Origin: Roseiarcus sp963809245
GTDB taxonomy: Bacteria > Pseudomonadota > Alphaproteobacteria > Rhizobiales > Beijerinckiaceae
Length of the DNA stretch: 64,000 nucleotides
Assembly (NCBI GenBank): GCA_963809245.1
Contig: CAWEIU010000002.1
Span: 1 to 64,000 of the forward strand
Reading direction: 5' to 3'
Part shown: in pieces, positions 35,525 through 44,654 of the stretch
Layout: each line of letters starts with the position of its first letter
How positions within the stretch are numbered: position 1 is the first letter of the stretch
Program-made: the position numbers and the translations under genes
Notes under the pieces: generated by a model
Database searches by the model: none
Told to the model about the DNA's origin: nothing
The model's input: the letters and a program-made list of their open reading frames with translations, nothing else

Positions 35525-36394
35525 ATGCTCGACGCCCTGGTCCCACAAATCGCCAATGGCTTGGTGCTCGGCTTCGTCTACGTGCTGATTGCGGTAGGCC
35601 TGTCGATCACCTTCGGCCTCTTGGGCGTCATCAACTTCGCGCACGGCGCATTTTTCGCTCTCGGCGCGTATGTCGCATGGCAACTGTTCCAGCTGTTCGG
35701 CTGGAGCGCGGTGATCCTCGCGCCGCCTCTGGTCGGGTTGATCGGAATGGTCGTGGAGACGACGCTCATCCGGCGGCTCTATGGCAAGGAGCCGCTGCTC
35801 GGCTTGGTCGTGACCTTCGCGCTGGGCTTGCTGATCGAAGCCGTGATCCGCTTCTTCTGGGGCGCCGACGGCAAGCCGTTCGACACGCCCGACTTCCTCC
35901 AGGGCGTGGTTGAAGTCGGTCCGCTGCTGATCACCAAATACCGTGTGGCCGTTCTGGCCGCGACCATTGCGACGCTGCTGGCGCTGTGGGCGTTTTTCGC
36001 CTGGACCCCATACGGGCGGATCCTGCGCGCCGGCAGCCGTGATCCAGAAATGGTCGAGTTGCTCGGCATCAACCTGCCTCGCGTGCTGACCGCGGCGTTC
36101 GGGCTCGGCTGCATGTTGGCGGCGATCGGCGGCGTGCTGGCGGCGCCGCTCTGGACGGTGTCGCCGTCGATGGCGGCCAACGCCGTCATGCCGGCCTTTG
36201 TGGTGGTGGCGATCGGCGGGCTCGGCTCGTTTCGCGGCGCGGTCGTCGCCGGACTGGCCGTCGGGGTCGTGACTTCCCTCACCATCGAATTCGCGCCCGA
36301 AGCGTCCACGGCCTCGATGTACGTCCTGATGTTCGCGATCCTATTGCTGCGGCCTCGCGGTCTGTTCGGCGATCGCTGGGAGCGATTTGAATGA
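35525..36394 (+). CDS. livH: Branched-chain-type ABC transporter permease LivH
   Basis: An inner-membrane permease of 289 aa with about eight hydrophobic segments. The LivH hallmark Gly-Leu-Leu-Gly-Val-Ile-Asn-Phe-Ala-His-Gly-Ala is at about 29-40. Its stop overlaps the start of the LivM-LivG-LivF gene by ATGA. It pairs with the LivM part of that fused protein. Confidence 0.88.
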   Translation: MLDALVPQIANGLVLGFVYVLIAVGLSITFGLLGVINFAHGAFFALGAYVAWQLFQLFGWSAVILAPPLVGLIGMVVETTLIRRLYGKEPLLGLVVTFALGLLIEAVIRFFWGADGKPFDTPDFLQGVVEVGPLLITKYRVAVLAATIATLLALWAFFAWTPYGRILRAGSRDPEMVELLGINLPRVLTAAFGLGCMLAAIGGVLAAPLWTVSPSMAANAVMPAFVVVAIGGLGSFRGAVVAGLAVGVVTSLTIEFAPEASTASMYVLMFAILLLRPRGLFGDRWERFE

Positions 36395-38965
36395 AATCCG
36401 GTTCCTCTATCGCTGGACGGGTCTGGAGCCATCCGATCGTCGTGACGGCGGCGGTGCTGTGCGCCGCCTCGCTCATCGCCGTGGCGATCGGCATGCCGAT
36501 TGATCGCGTCACCCAGATCGCCATCTACACGCTTTACGGCGCCGGGGTGAACTTCCTCATCGGCTACCTCGGCTTGGTGCCCTTCGGCGCATCGTTCTTT
36601 TTCGGCTGCGCCAGCTATGCCCTGGCGATCGCGGCCGGGGCGGGCTGGAGCGCCAACGAGGTGACGGGGATCGTCATCGCGGCGGCGTTTTCCGTGGTGC
36701 TCGCCGTGATCGTCGGCGCGGTCATCCTGCGCCGCCGGGGACTCTATTTCTCGCTCCTGACGCTCGCCTGCTCGCAGATCGCCTTCGAGGTCGCTTTCAA
36801 GTGGACCTCGGTCACCGGCGGCGAGAACGGCCTGCAGAATGTCGACCGGCCGCTGTTCCCGTCGCCGATCGCCTTCCACGTGTTCACGCTCGCGGTCGTG
36901 CTGGGCGTGCTGTGGCTTCTCTGGCGCGTCGCCCATGCCCCCTTCGGCCGGCTGATGCAGGCGCTGCGCGACAACGAGCAGCGTGTCGCGAGTCTCGGCT
37001 ACGACACGTATCTGACCAAGCTCGTCGCCTTCACGATCGCGGGGACAGCCATCGGCGTGGCCGGCGGCTTGATGGCGCTATTCCTCCAAGGCGTCTACGC
37101 CAACAATCTGAATTGGGAGCACGCCGGCGATCCGGTCCTGATGGTGGCGCTCGGCGGAGTGCATCAATTCCTCGGTCCGATGTGGGGCGCGATTGTCTTC
37201 ATCGTTCTGGAGGATCGGCTGAGCGCGTTCACCGAGAACTGGTGGCTGATTTTCGCGCCGATCATCATCGTCTTCGCGCTGCTGTCGCAAGAAGGCGTCC
37301 AAGGCTTCTTCCAGCGCCTCATCGGCCGCAACCGTTGGACGCTCACGCGTTCGAGCCTTCCGGCGCGACCGGCGAAAATCGAGCCGTATGCGCCGCGCCG
37401 GGCCGCGATCTCGGGCGACGCATCGGGCCCGTGCCTGTCGGTTCGCAACCTTTCGAAGCGCTTCGGCTCGATCGTCACGCAGAACGACATCTCGCTCGAG
37501 GTGAGCCGCACGGGCCTGCACAGCCTGATCGGCCCCAATGGCGCGGGAAAGACGACGTTCTTCAACCTGCTCAGCGGCATCATCCCGGTCGACGGCGGCA
37601 GCATCGTCTTCGACGGCCTGCGGATCGAACGCCTTTCGCAGCACAAGCGGGCCCGTCTCGGGATTTCGCGCTCGTTTCAGATCCTGAGCGTGTTCCCGAA
37701 CCTGACCGCATTCGAGAACGTGCGCGTCGCGGTGCAAGCCGCAAACCGGCAGTGGTACGGTTTCTGGACCGACGCCTACAGCGACGAGGCGGCAAGCGGC
37801 CGCGTGTGGTCATTGCTCGATGCGGTGGGGCTGGCCGACCGCGCCGGCGAACTGTCGGCCTCGCTATCCCACGGCGAGAAGCGGCTGTTGGAAATCGCGG
37901 TGTCGCTCGCGACGGATGCGAAGCTGCTGCTGCTGGACGAGCCGCTGGCCGGGCTTGCCGAGTCTGACCGCGAGGTCGTGAGCGAACTGATCCAGCGCCT
38001 CGCCAGATCGCACGCCGTTCTGCTGATCGAGCACGACATCGACCGCGTCCTGGCGATGTCGGACAGGATCACGGTGCTGCATCAGGGACGCCTGATCGCC
38101 GACGGTAAGCCGTCGGAGGTGGCGAAACATCCGGAAGTGGCGGCGGCCTATCTCGGCAAGCCGCATGTCGGCGCGACCTCCGCTCAGTCCGTCGCTCGCT
38201 CCAGGCCGGCGACCCGCGCCGCCGCAGCGGCAAAGCCGCTGCTCACCGTGGATGGCGTGCGCGCGGGTTATGGCGGCGGCACGGTCCTCGATGGCCTCGA
38301 TCTGACGGTGAACGAGGGAGAAGTGGTCGCGCTGCTGGGCCGTAACGGCGTGGGCAAGACCACGGCTTTGCGCGCGATCACCGGCGCGCTGCCGTCCTCG
38401 GCTGGCAGGATCCTCTTCGAGGGCCGGGAAATCAGCCGGCTTCGGCCGGACGAGATCAACCGCCGCGGCATTTCCCTCGTCCCGGAGGGGCGCAGGCTGT
38501 TTCCAAATCTGTCGGTTCAGGAAAACCTCAGGCTCGCCATGCGGCCGGGCGGCGCTTCGTTGGAGGAAGTTTGCGACCTGTTCCCGAAGCTTCGGGTGCT
38601 GATGCGCTCGCGCGCCGAGAATCTTATCGGGGGGCGAGCGTCAGATGGTGGCGATCTCGCGCGCGTTGATGGCTCCGAGCCGGCTGATCCTGCTCGATGA
38701 ACCCTTCGAGGGTCTGGCGCCCGCGGTGGTGCAGGAAGTGCGCGAGGCGGTGGCCAAGCTGACGAGCCGCGCGAGCCTGGTCATCGTCGAGCACCACGCC
38801 GAAAGCGTCCTCGCCCTCGCCGATCGGGCCTACGTCCTGGTGAGCGGGCGCGTCGCCTATAGCGGCGGCGCCGGCGAACTGGCGACCGATCACGCCCTTC
38901 AGGAACGCCTGCTCGGCATCGCCCAACCGGACGAGCTGAAGCCGATGGCGATAGGGATACGATGA
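36391..38965 (+). CDS. LivM-LivG-LivF triple fusion (permease plus two ATPases), with one frameshift
   Basis: One reading frame joins a LivM permease (about 1-315), a linker, a LivG ATPase (about 345-590; Walker A Gly-Pro-Asn-Gly-Ala-Gly-Lys-Thr-Thr, signature Leu-Ser-His-Gly-Glu) and a LivF ATPase (from about 612; Walker A Gly-Arg-Asn-Gly-Val-Gly-Lys-Thr-Thr). The frame breaks at 38624, inside the LivF signature loop, and continues one base on to 38965. Dropping one T after GAATC gives Asn-Leu-Ser-Gly-Gly-Glu-Arg-Gln and an 857-aa protein. LivM-LivG fusions are well known; a three-part fusion is unusual. The LivF part is not preceded by its own start. Confidence 0.85.
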
Positions 38966-39801
38966 TGACGAGATCGCTCGGGATCAACACTTACGGGTAC
39001 ATATGGTCGACGCCAGCGGCGTCGTGCGTGCGGCGCTTGGCGTCCCTCGGCTATCGGCAGTTCGAGCTGGTCGTCCATCCCAATCATCTGCCGCTCGACG
39101 ACTTCAGCCAGGCGGACCGGCGGGAGGTCAAGTCGGCGCTGGCGGACGCTGGCGCGGGCCCGCATGCGATCAACTTGCCGAGCCTCGATCACAATCTCGC
39201 CAGCCCGTTCTCACGCGTGCGCGCGGCGTCCGTCGCAATGTTCGCCGACGCCATCGATCTCGCCGCGGATCTGGGCGCGCGTTGGGTGGTCACGGTTCCC
39301 GGGCGTTTGAGCCCACTGTCGCCGCCGCCTCGCGCGGAAGCGGCAAAGTGGGTGGCCGAGGGCGTCGCGGCCCTGCTGCCGCGCGCAGAGGCGCGCGGCG
39401 TCGGCCTGGCGATCGAAAACGTCCCCTTCGCGGCTTTCCCGGACGCGCCCTCCCTTGATGAATTCGTGCGCGGATTCTCATCGCCCATGCTCGGGGTCTG
39501 CTACGACGTAGCGAACGCGCACTTCATAGGCGAGGCGCCGCCCGAGGGGATTGCGCGCCTCGCCGACCTTCTCCGAATCGTGCATTTCTCGGACACCGGC
39601 CGCGAGGTCTGGCGGCACGATCGCATCGGCCGAGGCAGTGTGCGTTTCGCCGAGGTCGAGAGCGCCTTGAATGCTGTCGACTACCGCGGTCCCTGCGTCC
39701 TGGAGATCATCGACGCCGAGCCGGAGGCCGCGATCCTGCAAAGTCACGCAGCCTTGGCGTCGCTTGGCTTCGCCTTGCAGTCCAGGACGTCGGTTCGATG
39801 A
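38962..39801 (+). CDS. Sugar phosphate isomerase/epimerase family (xylose-isomerase-like TIM barrel)
   Basis: A 279-aa TIM-barrel protein. Expected metal ligands appear in order: Glu in Ala-Ile-Glu-Asn-Val near 154, Asp and His in Tyr-Asp-Val-Ala-Asn-Ala-His near 180-186, His in Ile-Val-His-Phe-Ser-Asp near 207, and Glu in Leu-Glu-Ile-Ile-Asp-Ala near 254. The family includes hydroxypyruvate isomerase, IolE and IolI. Start and stop both overlap the neighbouring genes by four bases, so the operon is tight. An isomerase step on a sugar-acid-like intermediate is likely. Confidence 0.85.
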   Translation: MMTRSLGINTYGYIWSTPAASCVRRLASLGYRQFELVVHPNHLPLDDFSQADRREVKSALADAGAGPHAINLPSLDHNLASPFSRVRAASVAMFADAIDLAADLGARWVVTVPGRLSPLSPPPRAEAAKWVAEGVAALLPRAEARGVGLAIENVPFAAFPDAPSLDEFVRGFSSPMLGVCYDVANAHFIGEAPPEGIARLADLLRIVHFSDTGREVWRHDRIGRGSVRFAEVESALNAVDYRGPCVLEIIDAEPEAAILQSHAALASLGFALQSRTSVR

Positions 39802-40727
39802 GCGGGATCGTTCTCGTCACCGGAGCGGCGGGGCTGCTCGGGCGCTTCGTCGTGAGCGACCTCCTGTCCGCCGGTTACGCCGTCCGCGGCCTCGATCGCC
39901 GCGCCGGAGAGGCCGACATCGACTGGTGCGTCGGCGACGTGACGTCGCCCGAGGTCGTGGCGCGCGCAATGAAAGGCGCCGACGCGGTTCTGCACCTCGC
40001 GGCGGCGGCGAACATTTGGGCGGGCGACGGCCAGACCATCACGCGCGTCAATGTCCTCGGGACGTACACTGTCTTCGAGGCGGCGGAAACGGCAGGCGTG
40101 AAGCGGACCGTCTTCTGCTCCAGCGATTCGGTCGCCGGATATACCGTGCGGGAAGGGCGCATGCTCACGCCGCATTATGCGCCGCTCGACCTCGATCACC
40201 CGCTGCTGGCGACGGACCCCTACGCCGTGAGCAAGGTCCTCGGAGAGGATCTGGCGCGCGCCTATGCGCTGCGCGGCATGTCCGTCATCGCGCTGCGAAC
40301 CGTCTTCGTCGCTTATCCTGACATGGCCGGCGAGATCATCGCACGGGCCAAGGATCCGGACGCCTACCGGGGCGTGAAGGTGGGCGGGCCGTCTTCGGCC
40401 GGCGGCGGTCCTCTGCATCACCATATCGATCCGAGGGACCTGGCGCGCGCCTTTCGCTTGGCGATGGAAATGCCGTTGCCGCCCGGCGGCTTCGAACGGT
40501 TCTACCTCTCGGCGCAAGTCACCTTGTCGCCCGAGCCGACGCTCGAACGGCTGCGCCGCCTGCATGGCGACGCCGTCGAGATCCGCACGCCGGCGGTCTA
40601 TGCGCGGCAGCCCTTCGCCCCGCTTTACGACCTCACGCACGCGGCGGAGCGCCTGGGCTTCGTCGCGGCCTACGACCAGCGCCATTTGCTCGCTGGCTTG
40701 CCAGGATTTTCTTCAGGAGAATATTGA
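39798..40727 (+). CDS. NAD-dependent epimerase/dehydratase family protein
   Basis: A 309-aa extended SDR. The cofactor loop Gly-Ala-Ala-Gly-Leu-Leu-Gly is at about 8-14, the catalytic Tyr-X3-Lys in Pro-Tyr-Ala-Val-Ser-Lys near 145, and the upstream Ser in Cys-Ser-Ser-Asp-Ser near 112. It is coupled to its neighbours by ATGA and TGATG overlaps. The family acts on nucleotide sugars or on free sugar acids and lactones; the setting favours the latter. Confidence 0.85.
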   Translation: MSGIVLVTGAAGLLGRFVVSDLLSAGYAVRGLDRRAGEADIDWCVGDVTSPEVVARAMKGADAVLHLAAAANIWAGDGQTITRVNVLGTYTVFEAAETAGVKRTVFCSSDSVAGYTVREGRMLTPHYAPLDLDHPLLATDPYAVSKVLGEDLARAYALRGMSVIALRTVFVAYPDMAGEIIARAKDPDAYRGVKVGGPSSAGGGPLHHHIDPRDLARAFRLAMEMPLPPGGFERFYLSAQVTLSPEPTLERLRRLHGDAVEIRTPAVYARQPFAPLYDLTHAAERLGFVAAYDQRHLLAGLPGFSSGEY

Positions 40728-41164
40728 TGACCATCGTCGTTCCCGGACCCGACGCCTACGTCGACGCCGCCGAAAAGAAGCAAGCCGTCACACGCAATCT
40801 CGGCGAGTTGATGTGGATCCAATATCCCGGCCATTTCAACCGGGCTCTGTCCAAAGCGATCGTGTCGCCGGAGACCGTCGGCAGCCGCTTCTTCGATCAT
40901 CGCATCTCGTCCTACGAGCCGGGCGCCTATGTCGAGAGCCATGTGCATGCCGTCCAGGAACAAATCTACCACGTGCTTTCGGGGGAGGGCGTGCTGATCC
41001 TCGACGGCGAGCGCCGTCTCGTGCGCGGCAATGACGTCACCTACATTCCGCCGGGCGTTGTCCACGAGTTCCATTGCACGGGAACCGAGCCGCTCGTCTT
41101 TCTCGTCATCACCAGCCCGCCGACCGACGACGAGCCCAAGCCGCGCTCCGGGGCGCGCGCATGA
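40727..41164 (+). CDS. Cupin domain protein
   Basis: A 145-aa single-domain cupin. The first motif holds Glu-Ser-His-Val-His-Ala-Val-Gln-Glu-Gln near 67-76; the second holds Pro-Pro-Gly-Val-Val-His-Glu-Phe near 107-114. A metal site of the His-His-Glu-His kind is therefore complete. Its start ATG overlaps the preceding stop (TGATG). It lies between two epimerase genes in a coupled run and may be an isomerase or epimerase for a sugar-acid substrate, but the reaction is not known. Confidence 0.82.
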   Translation: MTIVVPGPDAYVDAAEKKQAVTRNLGELMWIQYPGHFNRALSKAIVSPETVGSRFFDHRISSYEPGAYVESHVHAVQEQIYHVLSGEGVLILDGERRLVRGNDVTYIPPGVVHEFHCTGTEPLVFLVITSPPTDDEPKPRSGARA

Positions 41165-42117
41165 CCAAGACTGTTCTTATCACGGGCGCCTGCGGCTGGT
41201 TGGGCAGCGCCATCGTCAAGGCTCTGCTCGACCGCGGCGACGCCGTCGTCGCGACCGACCTCGCGATCACGCCGGCGATGGCGGGCCTCAGCGCCAGCCA
41301 GCCGCGGCTCGCGGTCGCGCCGAGCGATCTGGGCGAATGGCATCAGGTCGTGCGGGTGTTCGAGAAGCATCGGCCCGACGCGGTCATTCATGCGGCGGCG
41401 ATCGTCGGCGTGGCGGCGGCGGCGGGCAGCCCGCTTGCGGCGCTGCGCGTCAATGTCCAGGGGTCGGTGAACCTCTTGGAGGCGATGCGTCTGAACGAGG
41501 TGAAACGCGTCGTTCACGTCAGCACCGAAGAGACTTACGGCGACTTCCAGTCGCCGGTGATCGACGAGGACCATCCGCAGCGCCCGCTCAGCGTCTACGG
41601 TCTCACCAAACTCGCGGCAGAGCACTATGGCCGGGTTTACTCGCGCGACTTCGGGTTGGAGTGCATCAACGTGCGGACATGCTGGGTCTATGGCCCGCAT
41701 CTGCCGAGGCTCCGGATGCCGCGCACTTTTGTCGAGGCGGCCCTGCGCGGCGAACCCTATCACCAGCCCGACGGCGGCAATTTCGCGGTCGATCAAGTGT
41801 ACATCGACGACACCGTCGCGGGCGCGCTGCTCGCGCTCGACAAGCCGCAGCACCGGTTCGACGCCTACAACATCGCGACCGGCGTCGCGCCGACGCTGCG
41901 GGATACGGCCGAGGCGGTCAACCGCGCGGTTCCCGGCGCTCGGATCACCGTGGGGGACAACGGACCGTACCGTCACGGCGGCGTTGTCCTGAGCGCAATC
42001 AAAGGCGCGCTCGACATCCGGCGGGCCCAGAGCGAGCTCGGCTATCAGCCGCGTTTCGATATCCAGCGCGGCATCGAGGCGACGATCGTGGCCACGCGGG
42101 AAGGCGGCCCGGCCTAG
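41161..42117 (+). CDS. NAD-dependent epimerase/dehydratase family protein (second copy)
   Basis: A 318-aa extended SDR from the ATG overlapping the cupin stop. The cofactor loop Gly-Ala-Cys-Gly-Trp-Leu-Gly is at about 8-14 and the catalytic Tyr-Gly-Leu-Thr-Lys near 144-148, with the Ser/Thr site in Val-Ser-Thr-Glu-Glu-Thr near 121. It belongs to the same superfamily as the gene at 39798 but is not a close copy. Two such enzymes plus a TIM-barrel isomerase suggest a polyhydroxylated substrate with several stereocentres. Confidence 0.85.
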   Translation: MTKTVLITGACGWLGSAIVKALLDRGDAVVATDLAITPAMAGLSASQPRLAVAPSDLGEWHQVVRVFEKHRPDAVIHAAAIVGVAAAAGSPLAALRVNVQGSVNLLEAMRLNEVKRVVHVSTEETYGDFQSPVIDEDHPQRPLSVYGLTKLAAEHYGRVYSRDFGLECINVRTCWVYGPHLPRLRMPRTFVEAALRGEPYHQPDGGNFAVDQVYIDDTVAGALLALDKPQHRFDAYNIATGVAPTLRDTAEAVNRAVPGARITVGDNGPYRHGGVVLSAIKGALDIRRAQSELGYQPRFDIQRGIEATIVATREGGPA

Positions 42118-42176
42118 TCGCGACTTCCCACCCCCGCGCAACCACGCAAACCAGACCCCGTTTCGAGGATACCGTT

Positions 42177-42887
42177 ATGACCAGTCCGTCGCCCGTTGTG
42201 ATTGTCTTTGGAGGGTCGCGCGGAATCGGCGCCGCCTGCGTCGACGCGTTCACCGCCGCGGGCTGGCGGGTCGGCTTCACCTATGCAAACCGGCCACGCG
42301 CAGCCGGTGAATCCCGCAGTTATCAGGCCGATGTTCGCGACGCCGACGCAGTCGCACGGGTCTTTGCGCAGGCGGAGGCTGATTTCGGTGTGGCGCCCCA
42401 GGCGGTGATTGCGAATGCCGGCATCAATGTGCCGGGCGGGCCTATCGCGAGCTTCAAGCCGGACGACTTCCGTCTCCTGATGGAGGTCAATGTCGTCGGC
42501 GCCTTCAACGTCCTCGCCGAGGCGGCGCGGCGCGTTCGGGACGGCGGCGCCATCGTTGCCGTGACGACGTCGCTCGTCCGGCATGCGGTGCCTGGCGCAG
42601 CCGCCTATACCGCCAGCAAGGCCGCCGTCGAAAGCCTGGTTCGCTCGATGGCGAAGGAACTGGCGGGCCGCCGTGTCCGCGTCAACGCCGTAGCCCCGGG
42701 ACCGGTCGACACCGATTTGTTCAACGCTGGCAAGACCGAGGAGGTCAAGCAGCGCATGGCCGCCTTCAGCCCGTTCAACCGCATCGGCCGGCCGGAAGAA
42801 ATCGCCGAAGTCGTCCGCTTCCTCGTCTCCGAGCAGGCCTCCTGGGTGCATGGCCAGATCGTGCAGCCGAATGGCGGGATGGTATGA
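42177..42887 (+). CDS. SDR family oxidoreductase, FabG-like
   Basis: A 236-aa classical short-chain dehydrogenase. The cofactor motif Gly-Gly-Ser-Arg-Gly-Ile-Gly is at about 11-17, Asn-Ala-Gly near 82, the catalytic Tyr-Thr-Ala-Ser-Lys near 141-145, and a Pro-Gly-Pro-Val-Asp-Thr motif near 175. I chose the ATG at 42177 because the frame upstream runs through the epimerase gene. It overlaps the following FAD enzyme gene by ATGA. It probably oxidises or reduces a hydroxy group on the pathway intermediate. Confidence 0.87.
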   Translation: MTSPSPVVIVFGGSRGIGAACVDAFTAAGWRVGFTYANRPRAAGESRSYQADVRDADAVARVFAQAEADFGVAPQAVIANAGINVPGGPIASFKPDDFRLLMEVNVVGAFNVLAEAARRVRDGGAIVAVTTSLVRHAVPGAAAYTASKAAVESLVRSMAKELAGRRVRVNAVAPGPVDTDLFNAGKTEEVKQRMAAFSPFNRIGRPEEIAEVVRFLVSEQASWVHGQIVQPNGGMV

Positions 42888-44644
42888 GCCACGAGGATCC
42901 GGCCTCTGTCGATGCGACCTGGGACGTCGTCGTCGTCGGCGCCGGGGCGGCCGGCCTGACGGCGGCCAGCGTCGCGGCTGCGGAAGGCTGTTCAGTGTTG
43001 CTGTTGGAGCGCGCCGACGTGGTCGGCGGCACGACCGCGATCTCCGGCGGCATGGTCTGGATTCCCGCCAATCACAAGACGGCTGAGGCGAACCGCCCGG
43101 ACAGCCTTGAGGCCGCGCGCGCCTATCTCGCTCATACCGTGCCGGGGGACGATCGCGAGCGGCTCGAGACGTTTCTGGCGCGCGGCGACGAGGCGGTGCG
43201 GGATCTCGAGGCGCGCACGGCGCTGCGTCTGCAGCCCGTCATGACCTATCCCGACTACTACCCGAGCCTGCCGGGCGCGACCCCCGGCGGCCGTGTGCTC
43301 GAACCCGTACCCTTCGACGGGCGCGCGCTCGGCGCCGCCTTCGCGCTGCTGCGCGACCCGCTCCCCGAGTTCATGCTGTTCGGCGGCATGATGATCAGCC
43401 GCCAGGACATCCCTCATCTGCGCCGCGTCGGCCAGTCTTTGCGCTCGACTTGGCACGTGGCGAAGCTCCTGCTGCGGTACGGGCTCCAGCGGTTGCGGGC
43501 GCGGCGCGGAACGACGCTCTATCTCGGCAACGCGCTGGCGGCGCGTCTCCTGCGCTCGGCGCTCGATCTCGGCGTCACGTTGCGCATGGGCAGGTCGGTC
43601 GTCCGTCTCGAGGCCGACGCGGCCGGCCGCGCATCAATCCTGGAAGTCGTGGATGGTTCCGGCCGGCGCGAGCGGATCGGCGCTCGCCGCGGCGTCGTCC
43701 TGGCGACGGGCGGTATTTCGCATGACGCGGAGTTGCGTCCGAGCTACGTCCCGGCGAGCGCGGGCGCGCTTTCCGCGACGGTCGAGCGCGGCGCGGCTCC
43801 GTCCGGCGCGCGGCTGGCCGAGGCGCTCGGCGCTCGGCTCTCGGCCCCGACGAAAGATGGCGCCTTCTGGGTTCCCGCTTCGGTCTTCACGCGGCGCGAC
43901 GGAGGTCGCGGCCTCTATCCCCACACGGTGACCGACCGGGCCAAGCCCGGCCTGATCGCTGTGGACGCCAATGGACAACGTTTCGTCAACGAGGCGGTCT
44001 CCTATCACGAGTTCGTCCGCGCGCAATTGGCGAACGAGAAGAGCGCCATCCCCGCGTGGCTCCTGTGCGACCGTCGCTTTCTCTGGAAATACGGGCTCGG
44101 CAAGGTCAAGCCGTTCACGCTCTCGGTCAGCGCGGAAGTGTCGGCTGGCTATCTGAAGCGGGCCGATGATCTGCCGGGTCTCGCCAAGCAGATCGGCGTC
44201 CCGCCGGCCGCGCTGGTGGAGACGATCCAGGGCTTCAATCAGCACGCCAAGCACGGCGAAGATCCGGCCTTCGGGCGCGGCGGCGACATCTATCAAAGAG
44301 CGCTGGGCGACGGGGACCAGCGCCCTAATCCCTGCGTCGCGCCGCTCGAAGAGGCGCCGTTCTACGCGGTGGCGGTTTACCCGGCCGACCTGGGAATGTC
44401 AGCCGGCATCGTCACGGACGCCGAGGCGCACGTGATCGGGGCCGACGGCGCGCCCATTCCGGGTCTCTTCGCTTGCGGCAATGACATGGCGTCGATCATG
44501 GACGGAGCCTACCCAGGGCCAGGCATCACGCTGGGTCCGGCGCTCACCTTCGGGTGGCTGGCGGGCAAGGCTGTCGCGAGGGGCGCCGCGGCGCAGGCGA
44601 ATCCGAGGGCGCGCGGCGCCGCCACGGCCACCGCTTCGAAATGA
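42884..44644 (+). CDS. FAD-dependent dehydrogenase, fumarate reductase / 3-ketosteroid dehydrogenase-like
   Basis: A 586-aa flavoprotein. The FAD-binding Gly-Ala-Gly-Ala-Ala-Gly is near 19-24, followed by a Glu ending the second strand. A Ser-Gly-Gly-Met-Val-Trp-Ile-Pro motif near 54-61 and a C-terminal Tyr-Pro-Gly-Pro-Gly-Ile-Thr-Leu-Gly-Pro-Ala motif follow, as in delta1- and delta4-ketosteroid dehydrogenases and fumarate-reductase-type flavoproteins. It has no signal peptide. No other steroid genes are present, so it probably desaturates another ketone or acid, passing electrons on with the next two gene products. Confidence 0.85.
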   Translation: MSHEDPASVDATWDVVVVGAGAAGLTAASVAAAEGCSVLLLERADVVGGTTAISGGMVWIPANHKTAEANRPDSLEAARAYLAHTVPGDDRERLETFLARGDEAVRDLEARTALRLQPVMTYPDYYPSLPGATPGGRVLEPVPFDGRALGAAFALLRDPLPEFMLFGGMMISRQDIPHLRRVGQSLRSTWHVAKLLLRYGLQRLRARRGTTLYLGNALAARLLRSALDLGVTLRMGRSVVRLEADAAGRASILEVVDGSGRRERIGARRGVVLATGGISHDAELRPSYVPASAGALSATVERGAAPSGARLAEALGARLSAPTKDGAFWVPASVFTRRDGGRGLYPHTVTDRAKPGLIAVDANGQRFVNEAVSYHEFVRAQLANEKSAIPAWLLCDRRFLWKYGLGKVKPFTLSVSAEVSAGYLKRADDLPGLAKQIGVPPAALVETIQGFNQHAKHGEDPAFGRGGDIYQRALGDGDQRPNPCVAPLEEAPFYAVAVYPADLGMSAGIVTDAEAHVIGADGAPIPGLFACGNDMASIMDGAYPGPGITLGPALTFGWLAGKAVARGAAAQANPRARGAATATASK

Positions 44645-44654
44645 GAGGCAACAT

